Source: Arachis hypogaea
Taxonomy: Eukaryota > Streptophyta > Magnoliopsida > Fabales > Fabaceae
Length of the DNA stretch: 64,000 nucleotides
Assembly: GCF_003086295.3 (NCBI RefSeq)
Contig: NC_092040.1
Location: 59,685,559-59,749,558, forward strand
Direction of reading: 5' to 3'
Made by a program: the position numbers and the translations under genes. The notes under the pieces are model-generated. The model saw only the letters and a program-made list of their open reading frames with translations, ran no database searches and had not been told where the DNA came from. Numbering within the stretch: the first letter of the stretch is position 1; each line of letters begins with the position of its first letter. Shown here piece after piece: positions 31,755-42,824 of this stretch.

Positions 31755-33349
31755 CAACACCAAACTTAAATCTTGCTTGTCCCCAAGTAAGCATCAAAAC
31801 TAAGAGAAATTGAAATGAATAAGAAAAGAATACATATCCTTATTATGCAGATAGCAGAACTTAATCTATGGGGTCATTATGCAGACAATGATAACTCAAT
31901 TATTGTTGCTGTTACATGATATACATTTTGCATCAAAGGTTTGCTAAACTTGCTGTTATAAGACTCACTTTGTGATTCCTCCCTTGCTAACTTTTCTTGG
32001 CTTCCAATGCTTAACAAGCTTATTATTCTTTTGGAGGTTTGGTGTCAAATGCTGCTGTATTAGCCTTTGGCTTTATTTGTTTCTTTCTTTTACTCAACAT
32101 CTCTCCACCACAGACACTTGGCTCACTAATTCTTCCTAGGATCATTGATGCCCAGCATCTCTTTGGATAACTAAATGTTCTGTATCTAAGTTGCTCTTTA
32201 TTGTGGATTTTCAATTGGCCATCCCAAATCAGTTGATCTAAGTGACCGGGTTTTAAAATACCCCTTAGAATTTACTCATCCAAGCAGATCTTAGTACAAG
32301 AACACCACAGGCATATGTCCTAAGGTTCAAGCTATTGGTGTCCAACCTTTATTCTTTGTTTTTCTTGCCATTTTGGCTTTTTCTTTCCCTTTTTTTTTCT
32401 GTTTTTGTTACCAAGGGCTTTTTCATTATTGATAAGAGTCTTTGTAACAGCAAGCTAACTCACAATTGAATGAGAATGATATTATGCAACAATTATTTCA
32501 TGAGTTATGCATTTAATCAAACACATATACCACCACCAACTTCCATTCCTACTTATGCAACATTGGATATTTCACTTTTCAATTCAAACAAATCTCTTTT
32601 ATTTAAGCATATGGGAAACAAAACAACATTTCAAGCTAAGTGATGGATAACAAGCATTATGCAGATTTAGCATTTTTAACAAACAATTTCACTTGCAACT
32701 AGATAAACACTTTAGCAAGACATACAATGGTTTCCAGATTCAAAACATTTCACAGCAGCAAGGATTAAGTTTAGATACAACCTTTGAAGTTGCAGCCCTT
32801 TGATTCTTCCTTCTGTTGTGTTCTCTTTGAGTTAAGATGCATAATGTCTTCAATTGTTGACTCATGTCCTGCATAATCCTCAAAGTTGCTTGCTTCTCAA
32901 GCCCTTAATTATATGGTTAGTATGCAAAAATGGAGTGTGGCTCCTGGATTTACTTTGGTGTGGGAACACCAAACTTAATTGTTTGCCACTGCCTCTTATT
33001 GACCCATTTTAACCATATGTGAAACCTTGTGTCCTTGCTAAAGGTTAATGAAATTTAAAACTAGGGAAGCAATTAAACAGTTGAATAATGTGTTTGGTTG
33101 CTTGGAGCTATCATCATGCAGGAGGTGAGAATGTGTTTTTGAATGACATTTTTGGTGGAACACCAAACTTAGAATTTTTCATTCTCCCTTAAACTGTTTT
33201 GGTGTGCAACACCAAACTTAGCTCCTTGCAATCCATACTAATTATTCAACATTTTTATTGAAAAAGCTATGAAAGAAAACTACCTCAGGTTGGGTTGCCT
33301 CCCAACAAGCGCTCTTTTATTGTCACTAGCTTGACATCTTACTCTTTGA
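31755..33349 (-). other. 3' non-coding tail of element H
   Basis: No frame survives. The reverse complement of TAAGTTTGGTGT occurs at 31757-31768 (two bases from the LTR), 32966-32977, 33160-33171 and 33209-33220. The sequence next to the LTR, CTTGGGGACAAGCAAG on the minus strand, matches the same position in A and F. Confidence 0.8.
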
Positions 33350-36229
33350 TCATGGGGGGTGAAAATCATAGTGCCTCAGCTTTTCTCCTCTTACTGTGAA
33401 CTTCCTTCCAGTCTTCTCTTTGATGATCTCTAGGTGTTCAAGTGAAAGGATCCGGTTCACAGTATAGCACTCAGATGATTGTGGAGACACCTTCATTGGT
33501 TGGGTGTTTAACATCACTTTATCCCCTGGTGAGAAGCCTTCAGTGGGAATTTTCTTATTTCTCCACCCTTTTGGCCTCTTCTTCTTTTCTTCTTTCTCAG
33601 GAGATAATTCACGCCTTGGTGGTTCTTTATCTGGAGTGTTGAGGCTCCCATCTGGGGGTTTTCGATCTAGTTCCTCCTTGATTTCTTTGGTCTGTTGCAC
33701 CATCTCTACTTCTTTGAAGCATGGATTTGGAAGTCTTGGAGTTAACTCATTGAATGCCTCTTTCAAGCTATGATCCCTGCCTTTATCCTCTGTATAGTCT
33801 TCCTCTTGAGTGGGTTCATGCAGGGTTTTAAAAACATGGAATGCTAGGTGCTCATCATGCACTCTCAACAACAATTCCCCTTTTTCAACATCTATCAATG
33901 CTCTGCCTGTAGCCAGGAAAGGCCTCCCCAGAATGATGGGAGTGTTAGGGTCCTCCTCCATATCCAGGATGATAAAATCAGCTAGGAGAAGGAATTTCCC
34001 CACCTTTACCAGTACATTCTCTACAACTCCAAGTGCTTGCTGGATGGATTTGTCAGCCATTTGCAGGAGTATTCGTGTGGATTTCAGCTCATAAATTCGG
34101 AGTTTTCTCATTAGAGACAAAGGCATCAAGTTTATGCTTGCACCAAGGTCACAGAATGACTTCTCAATTGTTATGTCCCCTATGGTGCAAGGTATGTAAA
34201 AACTCCCAGGATCATCTTTCTTCTCTGGCAACTCTCTTTGGAGGATAGCACTACATTCCTTTGTCATCTCAACAATCTGTCCTTCCTTCAGGGATCTTTT
34301 CTTTGTCAGCACTTCCTTCATGAATTTGACATATAGTGGCATCTGTTCAAGTGCTTCCAAGAAAGGAATATTGATGCTAAGTGTCTTGAATATGTCCAGG
34401 AATTTTGAGTATTGCTTATCCTCATTTTCTTTTTTAAACCTCTGAGGATATGGAAGTTTGGGGACACAAGGATTCACTCCTTCCCTCTTCTCTTGTAGTT
34501 GTGATTCAAGGGTGTTCTTGTATCCCTTAGAAATTTTTGCATTTTTGGTTTCTAGATCCTCTTTACTTTTCCCTTTTGTCTCTTCTTGTGGAACTTCTCT
34601 GTTATGTTTGTCCTGATTGATGGCTTCCTTCTTCATAGTCTTCTCACTTTCCACTGTGATTACTTTGCACTCCTCCCATTTTGTGGCTTTTCCTTTGTCC
34701 CTTGGGTGTTCTTCAGTGACATTGGGGAAGGCATTTGCTCTCTTCTCATCCATTTCTGAAATTTGCTTAGCCATTTGCCCCATGTGTCTCTCAAGGTTTC
34801 TGATTGAGGTTTCTTGGTTTTTGAATGCCAGGGTCTGATCTTTCCTTGCAGCTTCCTGATCTTGTCTTGCCATCTCTTGATTTTTCATGAGTTTCTCCAT
34901 CATTTTCTCTAGACTTGAGATTCTTTGAGAGTCTGAATTTGGTTGTGGTTGTGTGAAATGAGATGGTTGTTGTTGGAAGTTGTTTGAATTAATTGTGGGG
35001 GTACTTTGTGGGTGGGATGTAGATGAGGAAAAGTTATTCTGGTGGTTTTGTGAGTTATTATGGGGTTGGTGATATGTGTTTTGTGAATTTTTGAATTGAT
35101 TAGTATTATTGGATGAATGGTTATAGTTGCTTGTGTTGCTGAGGCTGCCAGAGTTGAAGTCCATTTGTCCTTGATTCTGATGCTCACCCCACCTTGAATT
35201 AGAATGAGTCTTCCAGGGTGTCTTGTGTGTATCACCATGAAAATTGTGTTGAAATGAACTTGAAGTATTATTCATGCATTGCACCTGCTCAGGGCTTTGT
35301 TGCTCAAAATTGAATGTCCCAAAAGTTTCTTCAGATTGATTCCACCCATGTGAGGTTTGAGATTGGCATTGTGTGTTTACTGCAACACCTTGCAGTCCAT
35401 CAATTTTCTTGGCCATCATTTCTATTTGTTGCTGAAGCTGTTGATGCATCTGTTTGTTTTGTGCCAAGAGAACGTCAACACCTTCAAGCTCCAGCACATC
35501 CCTTCTCTGGGCTGGTTGGCGTTGTCTTTGATGAGCAAAGAAATATTGATTGTTTGCCACCATCTCTATGAGGTTTTGGGCTTCCTCTGCTGTCTTCATT
35601 AGCTGCAATGACCCTCCTGCTGAATGATCTAATGCTTCTTGAGCTTTCTGGGTCAACCCTTCATAGAAGTTTTGGAGTCTATCCCACTCACTAAACATTT
35701 CTGGGGGACATTTCCTGATTAAGGCCTTGTATCTCTCCCAGGCATCATACAGCGACTCTCCATCCATTTGAATGAATGTTTGCACCTCTGTTTTCAGCTT
35801 GATAATCCTTTGGGGAGGATAGAACTTGGCTAGGAATTTGCTCACTAAGTCTTCCCAATTATTGATGCTTTCTTTGGGAAATGTCTCTAGCCATTGAGTA
35901 GCCTTACCCTTCAGAGAGAATGGAAACAGCAGTAGCTTGTAGATGTCTGGATGCACACCACTTGTTTTGACAGTTTCACAAATCCTGAGGAAGATGGATA
36001 GGTGTTGGTTTGGATCTTCAAGTGGACTTCCTCCATAGGAGCAATTGTTCTGCACCAGAGTGATAAGTTGAGGCTTCAACTCAAAATTATTTGTATGAAC
36101 GTTGGGAGTGAGTATGCTACTCCCGCAGTTTCTTGCATTGGGGATAGTGTAAGAGGCCAACACCCTTCTTGCAGGCTGGGTATTGTTGCTCACTCCCTCT
36201 TCACGCACCTCAGCCTCCATGACTTGCAA
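33350..36229 (-). CDS. Gag-protease polyprotein of element H with integrase-like C-terminal tail
   Basis: An uninterrupted 959-residue frame; the fourth codon, also Met, is another possible start. Residues about 60-230 are Gag (LFPFSLKGKATQWLETFPK, WERYKALIRKCPPEMFSEW). Residues about 310-440 are rich in Asn, Gln, His and Ser, and about 440-500 look coiled-coil. I see no CCHC zinc knuckle. A protease domain follows at about 610-800, with FCDLGASINLM and IILGRPFLATGRALIDV. The last 70 residues (FSPGDKVML, then FTVRGEKLRHY) resemble the C-terminal domain that ends integrase in A. RT, RNase H and the integrase core are therefore missing without loss of frame. The product could form particles but not copy RNA. 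Confidence 0.9.
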   Translation of the reverse strand: MQVMEAEVREEGVSNNTQPARRVLASYTIPNARNCGSSILTPNVHTNNFELKPQLITLVQNNCSYGGSPLEDPNQHLSIFLRICETVKTSGVHPDIYKLLLFPFSLKGKATQWLETFPKESINNWEDLVSKFLAKFYPPQRIIKLKTEVQTFIQMDGESLYDAWERYKALIRKCPPEMFSEWDRLQNFYEGLTQKAQEALDHSAGGSLQLMKTAEEAQNLIEMVANNQYFFAHQRQRQPAQRRDVLELEGVDVLLAQNKQMHQQLQQQIEMMAKKIDGLQGVAVNTQCQSQTSHGWNQSEETFGTFNFEQQSPEQVQCMNNTSSSFQHNFHGDTHKTPWKTHSNSRWGEHQNQGQMDFNSGSLSNTSNYNHSSNNTNQFKNSQNTYHQPHNNSQNHQNNFSSSTSHPQSTPTINSNNFQQQPSHFTQPQPNSDSQRISSLEKMMEKLMKNQEMARQDQEAARKDQTLAFKNQETSIRNLERHMGQMAKQISEMDEKRANAFPNVTEEHPRDKGKATKWEECKVITVESEKTMKKEAINQDKHNREVPQEETKGKSKEDLETKNAKISKGYKNTLESQLQEKREGVNPCVPKLPYPQRFKKENEDKQYSKFLDIFKTLSINIPFLEALEQMPLYVKFMKEVLTKKRSLKEGQIVEMTKECSAILQRELPEKKDDPGSFYIPCTIGDITIEKSFCDLGASINLMPLSLMRKLRIYELKSTRILLQMADKSIQQALGVVENVLVKVGKFLLLADFIILDMEEDPNTPIILGRPFLATGRALIDVEKGELLLRVHDEHLAFHVFKTLHEPTQEEDYTEDKGRDHSLKEAFNELTPRLPNPCFKEVEMVQQTKEIKEELDRKPPDGSLNTPDKEPPRRELSPEKEEKKKRPKGWRNKKIPTEGFSPGDKVMLNTQPMKVSPQSSECYTVNRILSLEHLEIIKEKTGRKFTVRGEKLRHYDFHPP

Positions 36230-36390
36230 GAATCACAAACAAACCAAATGAAACATGGACATTCTAATGCTAGAATGTGGTTAGAGGGTTAGGTGACACA
36301 ATGTGTCAAACAGTTAATGTGCTTAGTTAAAAGGAAAAAAATGCTTAATCTAAACCACCACCTTACTTAATCATTGTCAATCTAATTCAA

Positions 36391-36408
36391 TCCCCGGCAA
36401 CGGCGCCA
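36391..36408 (-). other. Primer binding site of element H
   Basis: Minus strand TGGCGCCGTTGCCGGGGA, a perfect match to the tRNA-Asp 3'-end complement, 6 bp from the LTR and about 160 bp before the ORF. Confidence 0.92.
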
Positions 36409-36414
36409 AAAACT

Positions 36415-37352
36415 TGATGTGTGGAAAACGATCCAACACAAAACTCACTGGCAAGTGTACCGGGTCGCATCAAGTAATAATAACTCACATGAGTGAGGTC
36501 GATCCCACAGGGATTGAAGGATTGAGCAATTTTAGTTTAGTGGTTGATTTAGTCAAGCGAATCAAGTTTTGGTTGAGTGGGTTGCATTTAACAGAAGATA
36601 AATCGCTTGAAATGTAAAGGGAGAGGGGAAATTGCAGTAAATTAAAGAGCAGGAAGGTAAAATAGACTGAATCTTAAAGAACAAGAAATTAAATGACTGG
36701 GATACACCTTCCATTAATTTCCTTGGTTTCTTGGCACGGCACTCAACCTTAGTTCTTTGCTTCTTCCTTGGTCCGTGTTCGAGTCTTGTGGCATGCATGG
36801 GTGACATTTTTTTCTTTGATTTTCTTCCATGAAGGCCCGATACTGCCCTTGTGGAGGGCAGGGCAAGGTTCTCTTCTTCTTGGTTCCAAGGCACACTTTT
36901 GTGCTCTGCCCTTGTAGTGGGCAGGGCAGAGTTGCCTTCCTTGGTTGGTTCCTTTATGTTGCCCTCCTAGAGGGCAGTCTGCCCTTGTGGAGGGCAATGT
37001 TTGCCTCCCCCTTGCATGCGGCACGCTTCCTATTGCTTTGGCCACGCTTTCCTTTCCTTGGGCTACACTTCTTAGGCCACGCTTTTCCTTTTCTTTTCTT
37101 TTCTTCACCTATAATAAACCAAAACAACCACTCCAAGTATCACTAAATTCAAGAGGCTTATAAATCAATTAAAATTCAATTAAAATTAGCTTAAACCTCA
37201 TGGATTATCATTAATTTCATGGTGGTTGCTTGATTTAGAGAAGTTATGCATTTTCACTCCAAATCACTTACTTAGGATGCAAGAAAGTGCATAAATGCTA
37301 ACAAAACAAGTGAAATTAGCTTGAAAAATGGGTATATGATGACTTGTCATCA
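36415..37352 (-). repeat. 5' LTR of element H (short form)
   Basis: 938 bp, same ends as the 3' LTR. It lacks the segment equivalent to about 29940-31100 of that LTR. The join lies near 36697-36702 at a short CTGGGA-like overlap. The remaining parts look nearly identical to the long LTR. Confidence 0.93.
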
Positions 37353-37999
37353 AGGAGTAAAAACTAGATCTAAAACTAAAATTGTGTAGAATGAATTGTT
37401 GTCCCTAGTTTCTACATGTTCTCTGGCTCTAATCTGCTGTTCTGGGCCAAAAATTGGGTCAAATAGGGTCCAAAATCGCCCCCCAGCGAATTCTGCAGAT
37501 TATGCAGATCACGCACGTCATGCGATCGCGTCATCCATACGAACGCGTCATTCGCATTTTTCCCTGCCACGCGTTCGCGTCGTCTACGCTTCCGCGTCAC
37601 TTGTGCTTTTCCAATCCGCGCGGTCGCGTGAGCCATGCGGCCGCGTCACTCCGATTTCTCCTCTTTCGCGCGAACGCGTGAGCCCTGTGGCTGCGTCACT
37701 TCTCGCTGGTTATCTCCTCAATTTCTCGTGTTCCTTCCATTTTTGCTAGCTTCCTTTCCAATCTCCAACTCATTCATGCCCTATAAAGCCTGAAACACTT
37801 AACACACAGATTACGGTATCGAATGGAATAAAGGAGAATTAAAATGTATAATTAAAAGTCTCTAGGAAGCAGTTTTCAATCATGTAATAATTTCAGGAAG
37901 GAGACATAAATGCATGCTAAATTAATGAATAAGTGGGTAAGGATCATGATAAAACCACACAATTAAACACAATATAAACCATAAAATAGTAGTTTATCA
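37353..37999 (-). repeat. 5' LTR of element D, outer part
   Basis: Ends TTTATCA at 37999, so on the minus strand the LTR begins TGATAAACTACTATTTTATG. It contains CGCG palindrome words at 37495-37700, the same motif class as in the internal spacer of this family. The first five bases repeat the target duplicated by H. Confidence 0.82.
37495..37700. repeat. CGCG palindrome array in the LTR of D
   Basis: Words such as GCGATCGCGTC, GAACGCGTCA and CACGCGTTCGCGTC repeat about every 20-25 bp, giving inverted repeats. It shows that the motif of the I/D/J spacer also occupies the LTR. Confidence 0.8.
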
Positions 38000-39204
38000 G
38001 TGGGCATGAAATTGGAGCACAAACAAGAGGCATATTTTAAGCCCCAAAAATACCAACTGGGTAGCAAGTGCAACGTTAGCCACAATAACTTTAGCACTAA
38101 CGCCACACTTGTAGCGTTAATGTGGCTAACGGCAGCATTAACGCTAAGCACCTGGACCTCAACTTGATTCACTTCTCTCTCAAGTCCACTTCAAAGCTCA
38201 AGCAAGCAAGCCCACAAGTGTCAACCAATCAAGGCCACAAGAAGCATCTAGAATAGGAATTTTCATTTAATTGTAATTTGCTTTTAATTTCATTTTTGTA
38301 ATTTATGAGAGCCTATATAAAGGCCTTAGTCTTTACATTCAAGATATTGAGAAACGGAGAATTGAAGGAAGGGGGAGAGAGTGAAGACTAATTTGAACTT
38401 CTGTGAATTGGCACACTCCAAGGGGAGTGGGTCTTCGGACCCCTCCCCTCAACTACTCTTCTTCCTTTTCTCTTCTTCTCTTCCTTAGGAGTAGTTTTTT
38501 TTCTTTGTACTTTTCATTTATGAATTTGGAAGTTTCAATGTTAGTTTTAATCTTCATCTTTATTTTTCTGCACTTTCTTTCTTTTCTATTTTGGTAGAGC
38601 AATGATCAACTAACTCTTTTCATTGGGTTAGAAATGCTAGAAATGCTCTCTCAAATTGAATTAGGTTGGGGGTTGGGCGGATATAGTGACATGTAATCGT
38701 CCCAATACTTTGACCTATGAATGTGTGTGGTATAACCAGTGACCAAACTTCATTTCTTCCCATGAGCAATTAAATCAAGGAATTGAGAAATTGTTCAAGC
38801 TTAGAGAGATCGGATTGCCAAGAAATTGGGATCCAATCACTTAAGATTGCCAAGGAGATCAATGAATGCATTGATTGAGGAAGAGATGAGAATGAACTTG
38901 ATCCATAGGATTGCAATATCCCTTGATCCCAATGTTCATTTTATTTTTAGTTCTTACATTTACTTTTCTTGCCATTTTACTTTTTTGCACTTTATTGCTT
39001 TCTCTACTTTTATGCCATTTACATTTCTTTGTTACTTATCACTCCAATATGATTCATCAAACTAGGATAATCAATTAACCATTGATTGCTTAATCCGTTA
39101 ATCCCTGTGGGATTCGACCTCACTCTATTGTGAGTTTATACTTGATGACAATTCGGTATACTTGCCGAAGGGAAATTTGTTGAGAGACAAGTTTTCGTGC
39201 ATCA
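38000..39204 (+). repeat. 3' LTR of element F, right part
   Basis: Ends TTTTCGTGCATCA, matching the end of the F 5' LTR, followed by the CTTTC duplication. TATATAAA at 38314-38321 is a good TATA box. About 170 bp present in the 5' LTR near 8880-9050 are missing at about 38630. Weak ACGTTA hairpin words remain at 38078-38150. Confidence 0.85.
38314..38321 (+). promoter_or_regulatory. TATA box in the F 3' LTR
   Basis: TATATAAA inside GCCTATATAAAGGCC. It is the best core-promoter match in this LTR and lies about 890 bp before the LTR end, leaving room for R and U5. Confidence 0.5.
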
Positions 39205-41095
39205 CTTTCCTGAGTCATTTTGGGGCATTTCCAAGATATAGAAGTCAATGGGAAACGTGAGCCCCTTAATGCTCACTAACACATCTTTAGCAATTCCAAC
39301 CACTGTAATAATGCTTTTATCTGCTAACACAAAACGAGCTGCCGACCTTTTTAAGGGAGGGAGCCTTAAAGCATTATATATAGACAAGGGCATAATACTC
39401 ACGCATGCTCCTAAATCACACATACAGTCAGAAAATATCATACCTCCAATGATACAGTTAACCATACATGGGCCTGGATCACTACATTTTTCAGGTATAT
39501 TTTCCATCAAAGCAGATATAGAACTACCTAAAGGAATAGTTTCTTATTCATTAATTTTATCTTTATGTATGCACAATTCTTTTAGAAACTTTGCGTATTT
39601 AGGTACTTTTTGAATAACATCAACAAGGGGAACAGTTACCTCAACCTTTTTGAAGATTTCTATCATTTTGGGATCAAGTTCCATCTGCTTTCTGGATTTC
39701 TTAGCAAGTTATGGAAATGGGATAGGAGTGGCATCTCTTACAACTTCAGCTTGCTGGGGTTCTGCATTCCTTGGTTGGGCTGCTTCTGCTTTAGCCATGC
39801 CTTGTTCTTCATCTTCTTCTTCAACATCTTCTACCTCAACCAAGTCCTCAGCTGGGGCATGTTCTAGCAAGATTGGCTCCCCAGGATTCCTCCCTTGTAG
39901 TGTGGTTCAAGACCTCAAGGTTATGGCATTGATGCCACCCTTGGGGTTGGGTAATGGTTGAGAGGGTATTCCACTAAAGCTCAAAGGCTGGTTGTTGGAG
40001 TTATTTAGTAATCCAATCTGTGAGACAAGAGCTTGAAATGTAGAGTTCAGACCATTTAGCGTTGAAGTAAGGTTGTTTTCCATGGCCTACTGTCTCCGAT
40101 CAATAGATTGTAATAACTCATCATTAGAAGATGAATAGGGATAAGTAATATGAGGGGTCTGCTGAGATGCTTGAGGCTGCCTTAGATGAGGTGCTCAGTA
40201 GGCCTGATTCTGATTCTGCTATCTGATATTGTTATTATTATTCCACCTCTTGTTTCTATTGTTATCTCTGCCTCCTCTGTTATGGTTGTCCCTTCAACCA
40301 TGGTTAGAATTATCTCTCTAACCTTAGTTGGAATTGTCCTGCCATCCATGGTTGTAGCTGCCACCTTGATTGTATCCTTGATTGGGGTGGTCATAGAAGT
40401 TATGAGTGGCTGCCACAGTATTGTCTTCCTGCTGGAGCTGCGGATATTCATCAGTATAATGACTATAATCAGCATAGATCCCGCATACTCTTTGTGGAAC
40501 CAACTATTGGCTTTGCTGTGGTGGAGAAGGCTGAGCTTGCTGAGCTTGTTGTTGACTCAACTGTATCTGCTTCAGTAAGTTGGTCATTTCACATATGCTC
40601 TGAGTTAGAGCAGCAGTCTCTTTGCTAGAGGATACCTCTGCAACAGATTTGGAGTTGCCTTGCCTTTGCCTGTGATTCCTAGTGGATTCAGCTAAGTCGC
40701 TAATCAATTGCCATGCTTCATCAGTGGTCTTGTACTTTTTCATAGACCCGTTGCTAGCACCTTCCAATGTGGTCTTATCTTGAGGCTTCATGCCCTGTGT
40801 GAAGTAGTCGAGCAACACTAACTTCTCAATCATGTGGTGGAGGCATGCTTCCAGAAGATTGTTGAAGCACTCCCAATATTCGTCGAGAGTCTCGGATTCG
40901 CCTTGAACAATCATGGAATTTCCTTCCTCAATCTATCAGTAACTTCAACTGGAAAGAATTTTTCCAAAAATTTCCTTCTAAGCGAATCCCAGTTAGCAAC
41001 AGTCACTCTAAGTTGGGCGTAGTACCACTCTCTCGCCTTTCCCTCAAGAGAGAATGGGAAGGCTTTTAACAGAATAGAAATTTCATCTGCACCAT
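39205..41095 (-). pseudogene. Element I: central and C-terminal Gag plus N-terminal protease
   Basis: Minus strand. Gag resumes at 41095 with LLKAFPFSLEGKAREWYY, loses one base near 40914 (frameshift), then reads GESETLDEYWECF and a Gln-rich end. Near 40490-40440 a degenerate zinc knuckle is visible (CGIYADYSHYTDEY, last Cys replaced by Tyr). The protease begins about 39510 and has DLGACVSIMPLS, where most relatives have DLGAS. It stops at the F insertion after MPQNDSGK and the frame resumes at 7451. Confidence 0.85.
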
Positions 41096-42824
41096 TGATG
41101 AGCGGATAATTTGTATACTTTTTGGCATTGTTTTTAGTATGTTTTTGTTATGATCTAGTTAGTTTTTAGTATATTTTTATTAGTTTTTAGTTAAAATTCA
41201 CTTCTCTGGACTTTACTATGAGTTTGTGTGTTTTTCTGTGATTTCAGGTATTTTCTGGCTGAAATTGAGGGACCTGAGCAAAAATCTGATTCAGAGACCA
41301 AAAAGGACTGCAGATGCTGTTGGATTCTGACCTCCCTGCACTCGAAGTGGATTTTCTGGAGCTACAGAAGCCCAATTGGCGCGCTCTCAACGGCGTTCGA
41401 AAGTAGACATTCTGGGCTTTCCAGCAATATATGATAGTCCATACTTTGCCCAAGATTTGATGGCCCAAACCGGCGTTCAAAGTCACCTCAAGAAATCCCA
41501 GCGTTAAACGCTGGAACTGGCACCCAAATGGGAGTTAAACGCCCAAACTGGCACTAAAGCTGGCGTTTAACTCCAAGAGGAGTCTCTGCACGAAATTTGC
41601 TTCATTGCTCAGCCCAAGCACACACCAAGTGGGCCCGGAAGTGGATTTTTATGTCATTTACTCATTTCTGTACACCTTAGGTTACTAGTTCTTATAAGTA
41701 GGACCTTTTACTATTGTATTAGAGGACTTTGGTAGCTATCTTCGTTTTGTATGCTATCTTAGATCATTGGGAGGCTGGCCATTCGGCCATGCCTAGACCT
41801 CATGCTTATGTATTTTCAACTGTGGAGTTTCTACACACCATAGATTAAGGTGTGGAGCTCTGCTGTACCTCGAGTATTAATGCAATTACTATTGTTCTTC
41901 CATTCAATCCCGCTTGTTCTTTGTCCAAGATATCATTTGTTCTTCAACTTGATGAAGGTGATGATTGTCACGAATCATCACCATTCTCACCCATGAACAA
42001 AGTGACTGACAACCACTCTTGTTCTACAAGCAACTAAGACCATAGTGAATATCTCTTGGATTCCTGATTGCACGATGCATGGTTGATCGCCTGACAACCG
42101 AGTGCTCGCCTGACAAACGAGCCAACCATTCCGTGAGATCAGAGTCTTCGTGGTATAGGCGAGAACTGATGGCAGCATTCAAGAGAATCCGGAAGGTCTA
42201 ACCTTGTCTGTGGTATTCTGAGTAGGATTCAATGACTGAATGACTGTGACGTGCTTCAAACTCCTGAGGGCGGGGCGTTAGTGACAGACGCAAAAGAATC
42301 ACTGGATTCTATTCCGGCCTGATTGAGAACCGACAGATGAATTCCGCTATGCTGTGACAGAGCATATGCAATCGCTTTCACTGAGAGGATGGGAGGTAGC
42401 CACTGACAACGGTGAAACCCTTGCTTAAGCTTGCCATGGAAAGGAGTAAGAAGGATTGGATGAAGACAGTAGGAAAGCAGAGAGACGGAAGGGAAGGCAT
42501 CTTCATGCGCTTATCTGAAGTTCCTACCAATGAATTACATAAGTATCTCTATCTTTACCTTTGTGTTATTTTCGTTCATCACCATTACTACTTGAGTTTG
42601 TCTGACTAAGATTTACAAGATGACCATAGCTTGCTTCAATACTAACAATCTCCGTGGGATCGACCCTTACTCGCGTAAGGTTTATTACTTGGACGACCCA
42701 GTGCACTTGCTGGTTAGTTGTGCGAAGTTGTGTAATGCCATGGTATTGAGCTACCACGTTGTTGGAGCCATTACTGGGGATTATGAGAGTTGTGAAAAAG
42801 TATTGTTCACAATTTCGCGCACCA
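41096..42824 (+). mobile_element. K: solo FIDEL-like LTR with target duplication
   Basis: 1729 bp, TGATGAGCGGATAATTTG to CGCGCACCA, between ACCAT at 41091-41095 and ACCAT at 42825-42829. No internal region, so it results from LTR-LTR recombination. It carries CCAGCGTTAAACGCTGG at 41498-41514 and a block with GGCCATTCGGCCATG near 41775 that is shared with G but absent from A and B. Confidence 0.94.

Larger units (their letters stand above)
29657..37352 (-). mobile_element. Element H: complete non-autonomous Gag-protease LTR element
   Basis: 7696 bp flanked by AGGAG at 29652-29656 and 37353-37357. Minus-strand order: 5' LTR (37352 to 36415), tRNA-Asp primer site, one 959-codon ORF, non-coding tail and 3' LTR (31754 to 29657). 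RT, RNase H and the integrase core are absent, as in TR-GAG type plant elements (terminal repeats plus gag only), although this one also keeps a protease. It is inserted in the 5' LTR of D. Confidence 0.92.
12096..37999 (-). mobile_element. Element D: Ty3/Gypsy element inserted in the F 3' LTR, no 3' LTR
   Basis: Minus-strand order: 5' LTR (37999 to 37353, then 29656 to 28801, split by H), primer site, start of gag, an internal deletion, RT and RNase H (to 27766), insertion of A, rest of RNase H and integrase (to 14589), spacer, shortened env-position ORF, and 3' non-coding DNA to about 12096. No 3' LTR is present on the left, so this end was lost. Sequence 38000 on resumes F LTR material. 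Same family as I and J by pol similarity. Confidence 0.82.
7447..39209 (+). mobile_element. Element F: LTR element without coding capacity, with target-site duplication
   Basis: The span runs from CTTTC (7447-7451) to CTTTC (39205-39209), a perfect 5-bp target duplication. It has a 5' LTR (7452-9657), a tRNA-Asp-type primer site, a 1.57-kb internal region and a 3' LTR split by element D (11228-12095 and 38000-39204). There is no gag or pol, so it is non-autonomous, like a LARD (large retrotransposon derivative). The flanking protease frame of I closes exactly when F is removed. Confidence 0.88.
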
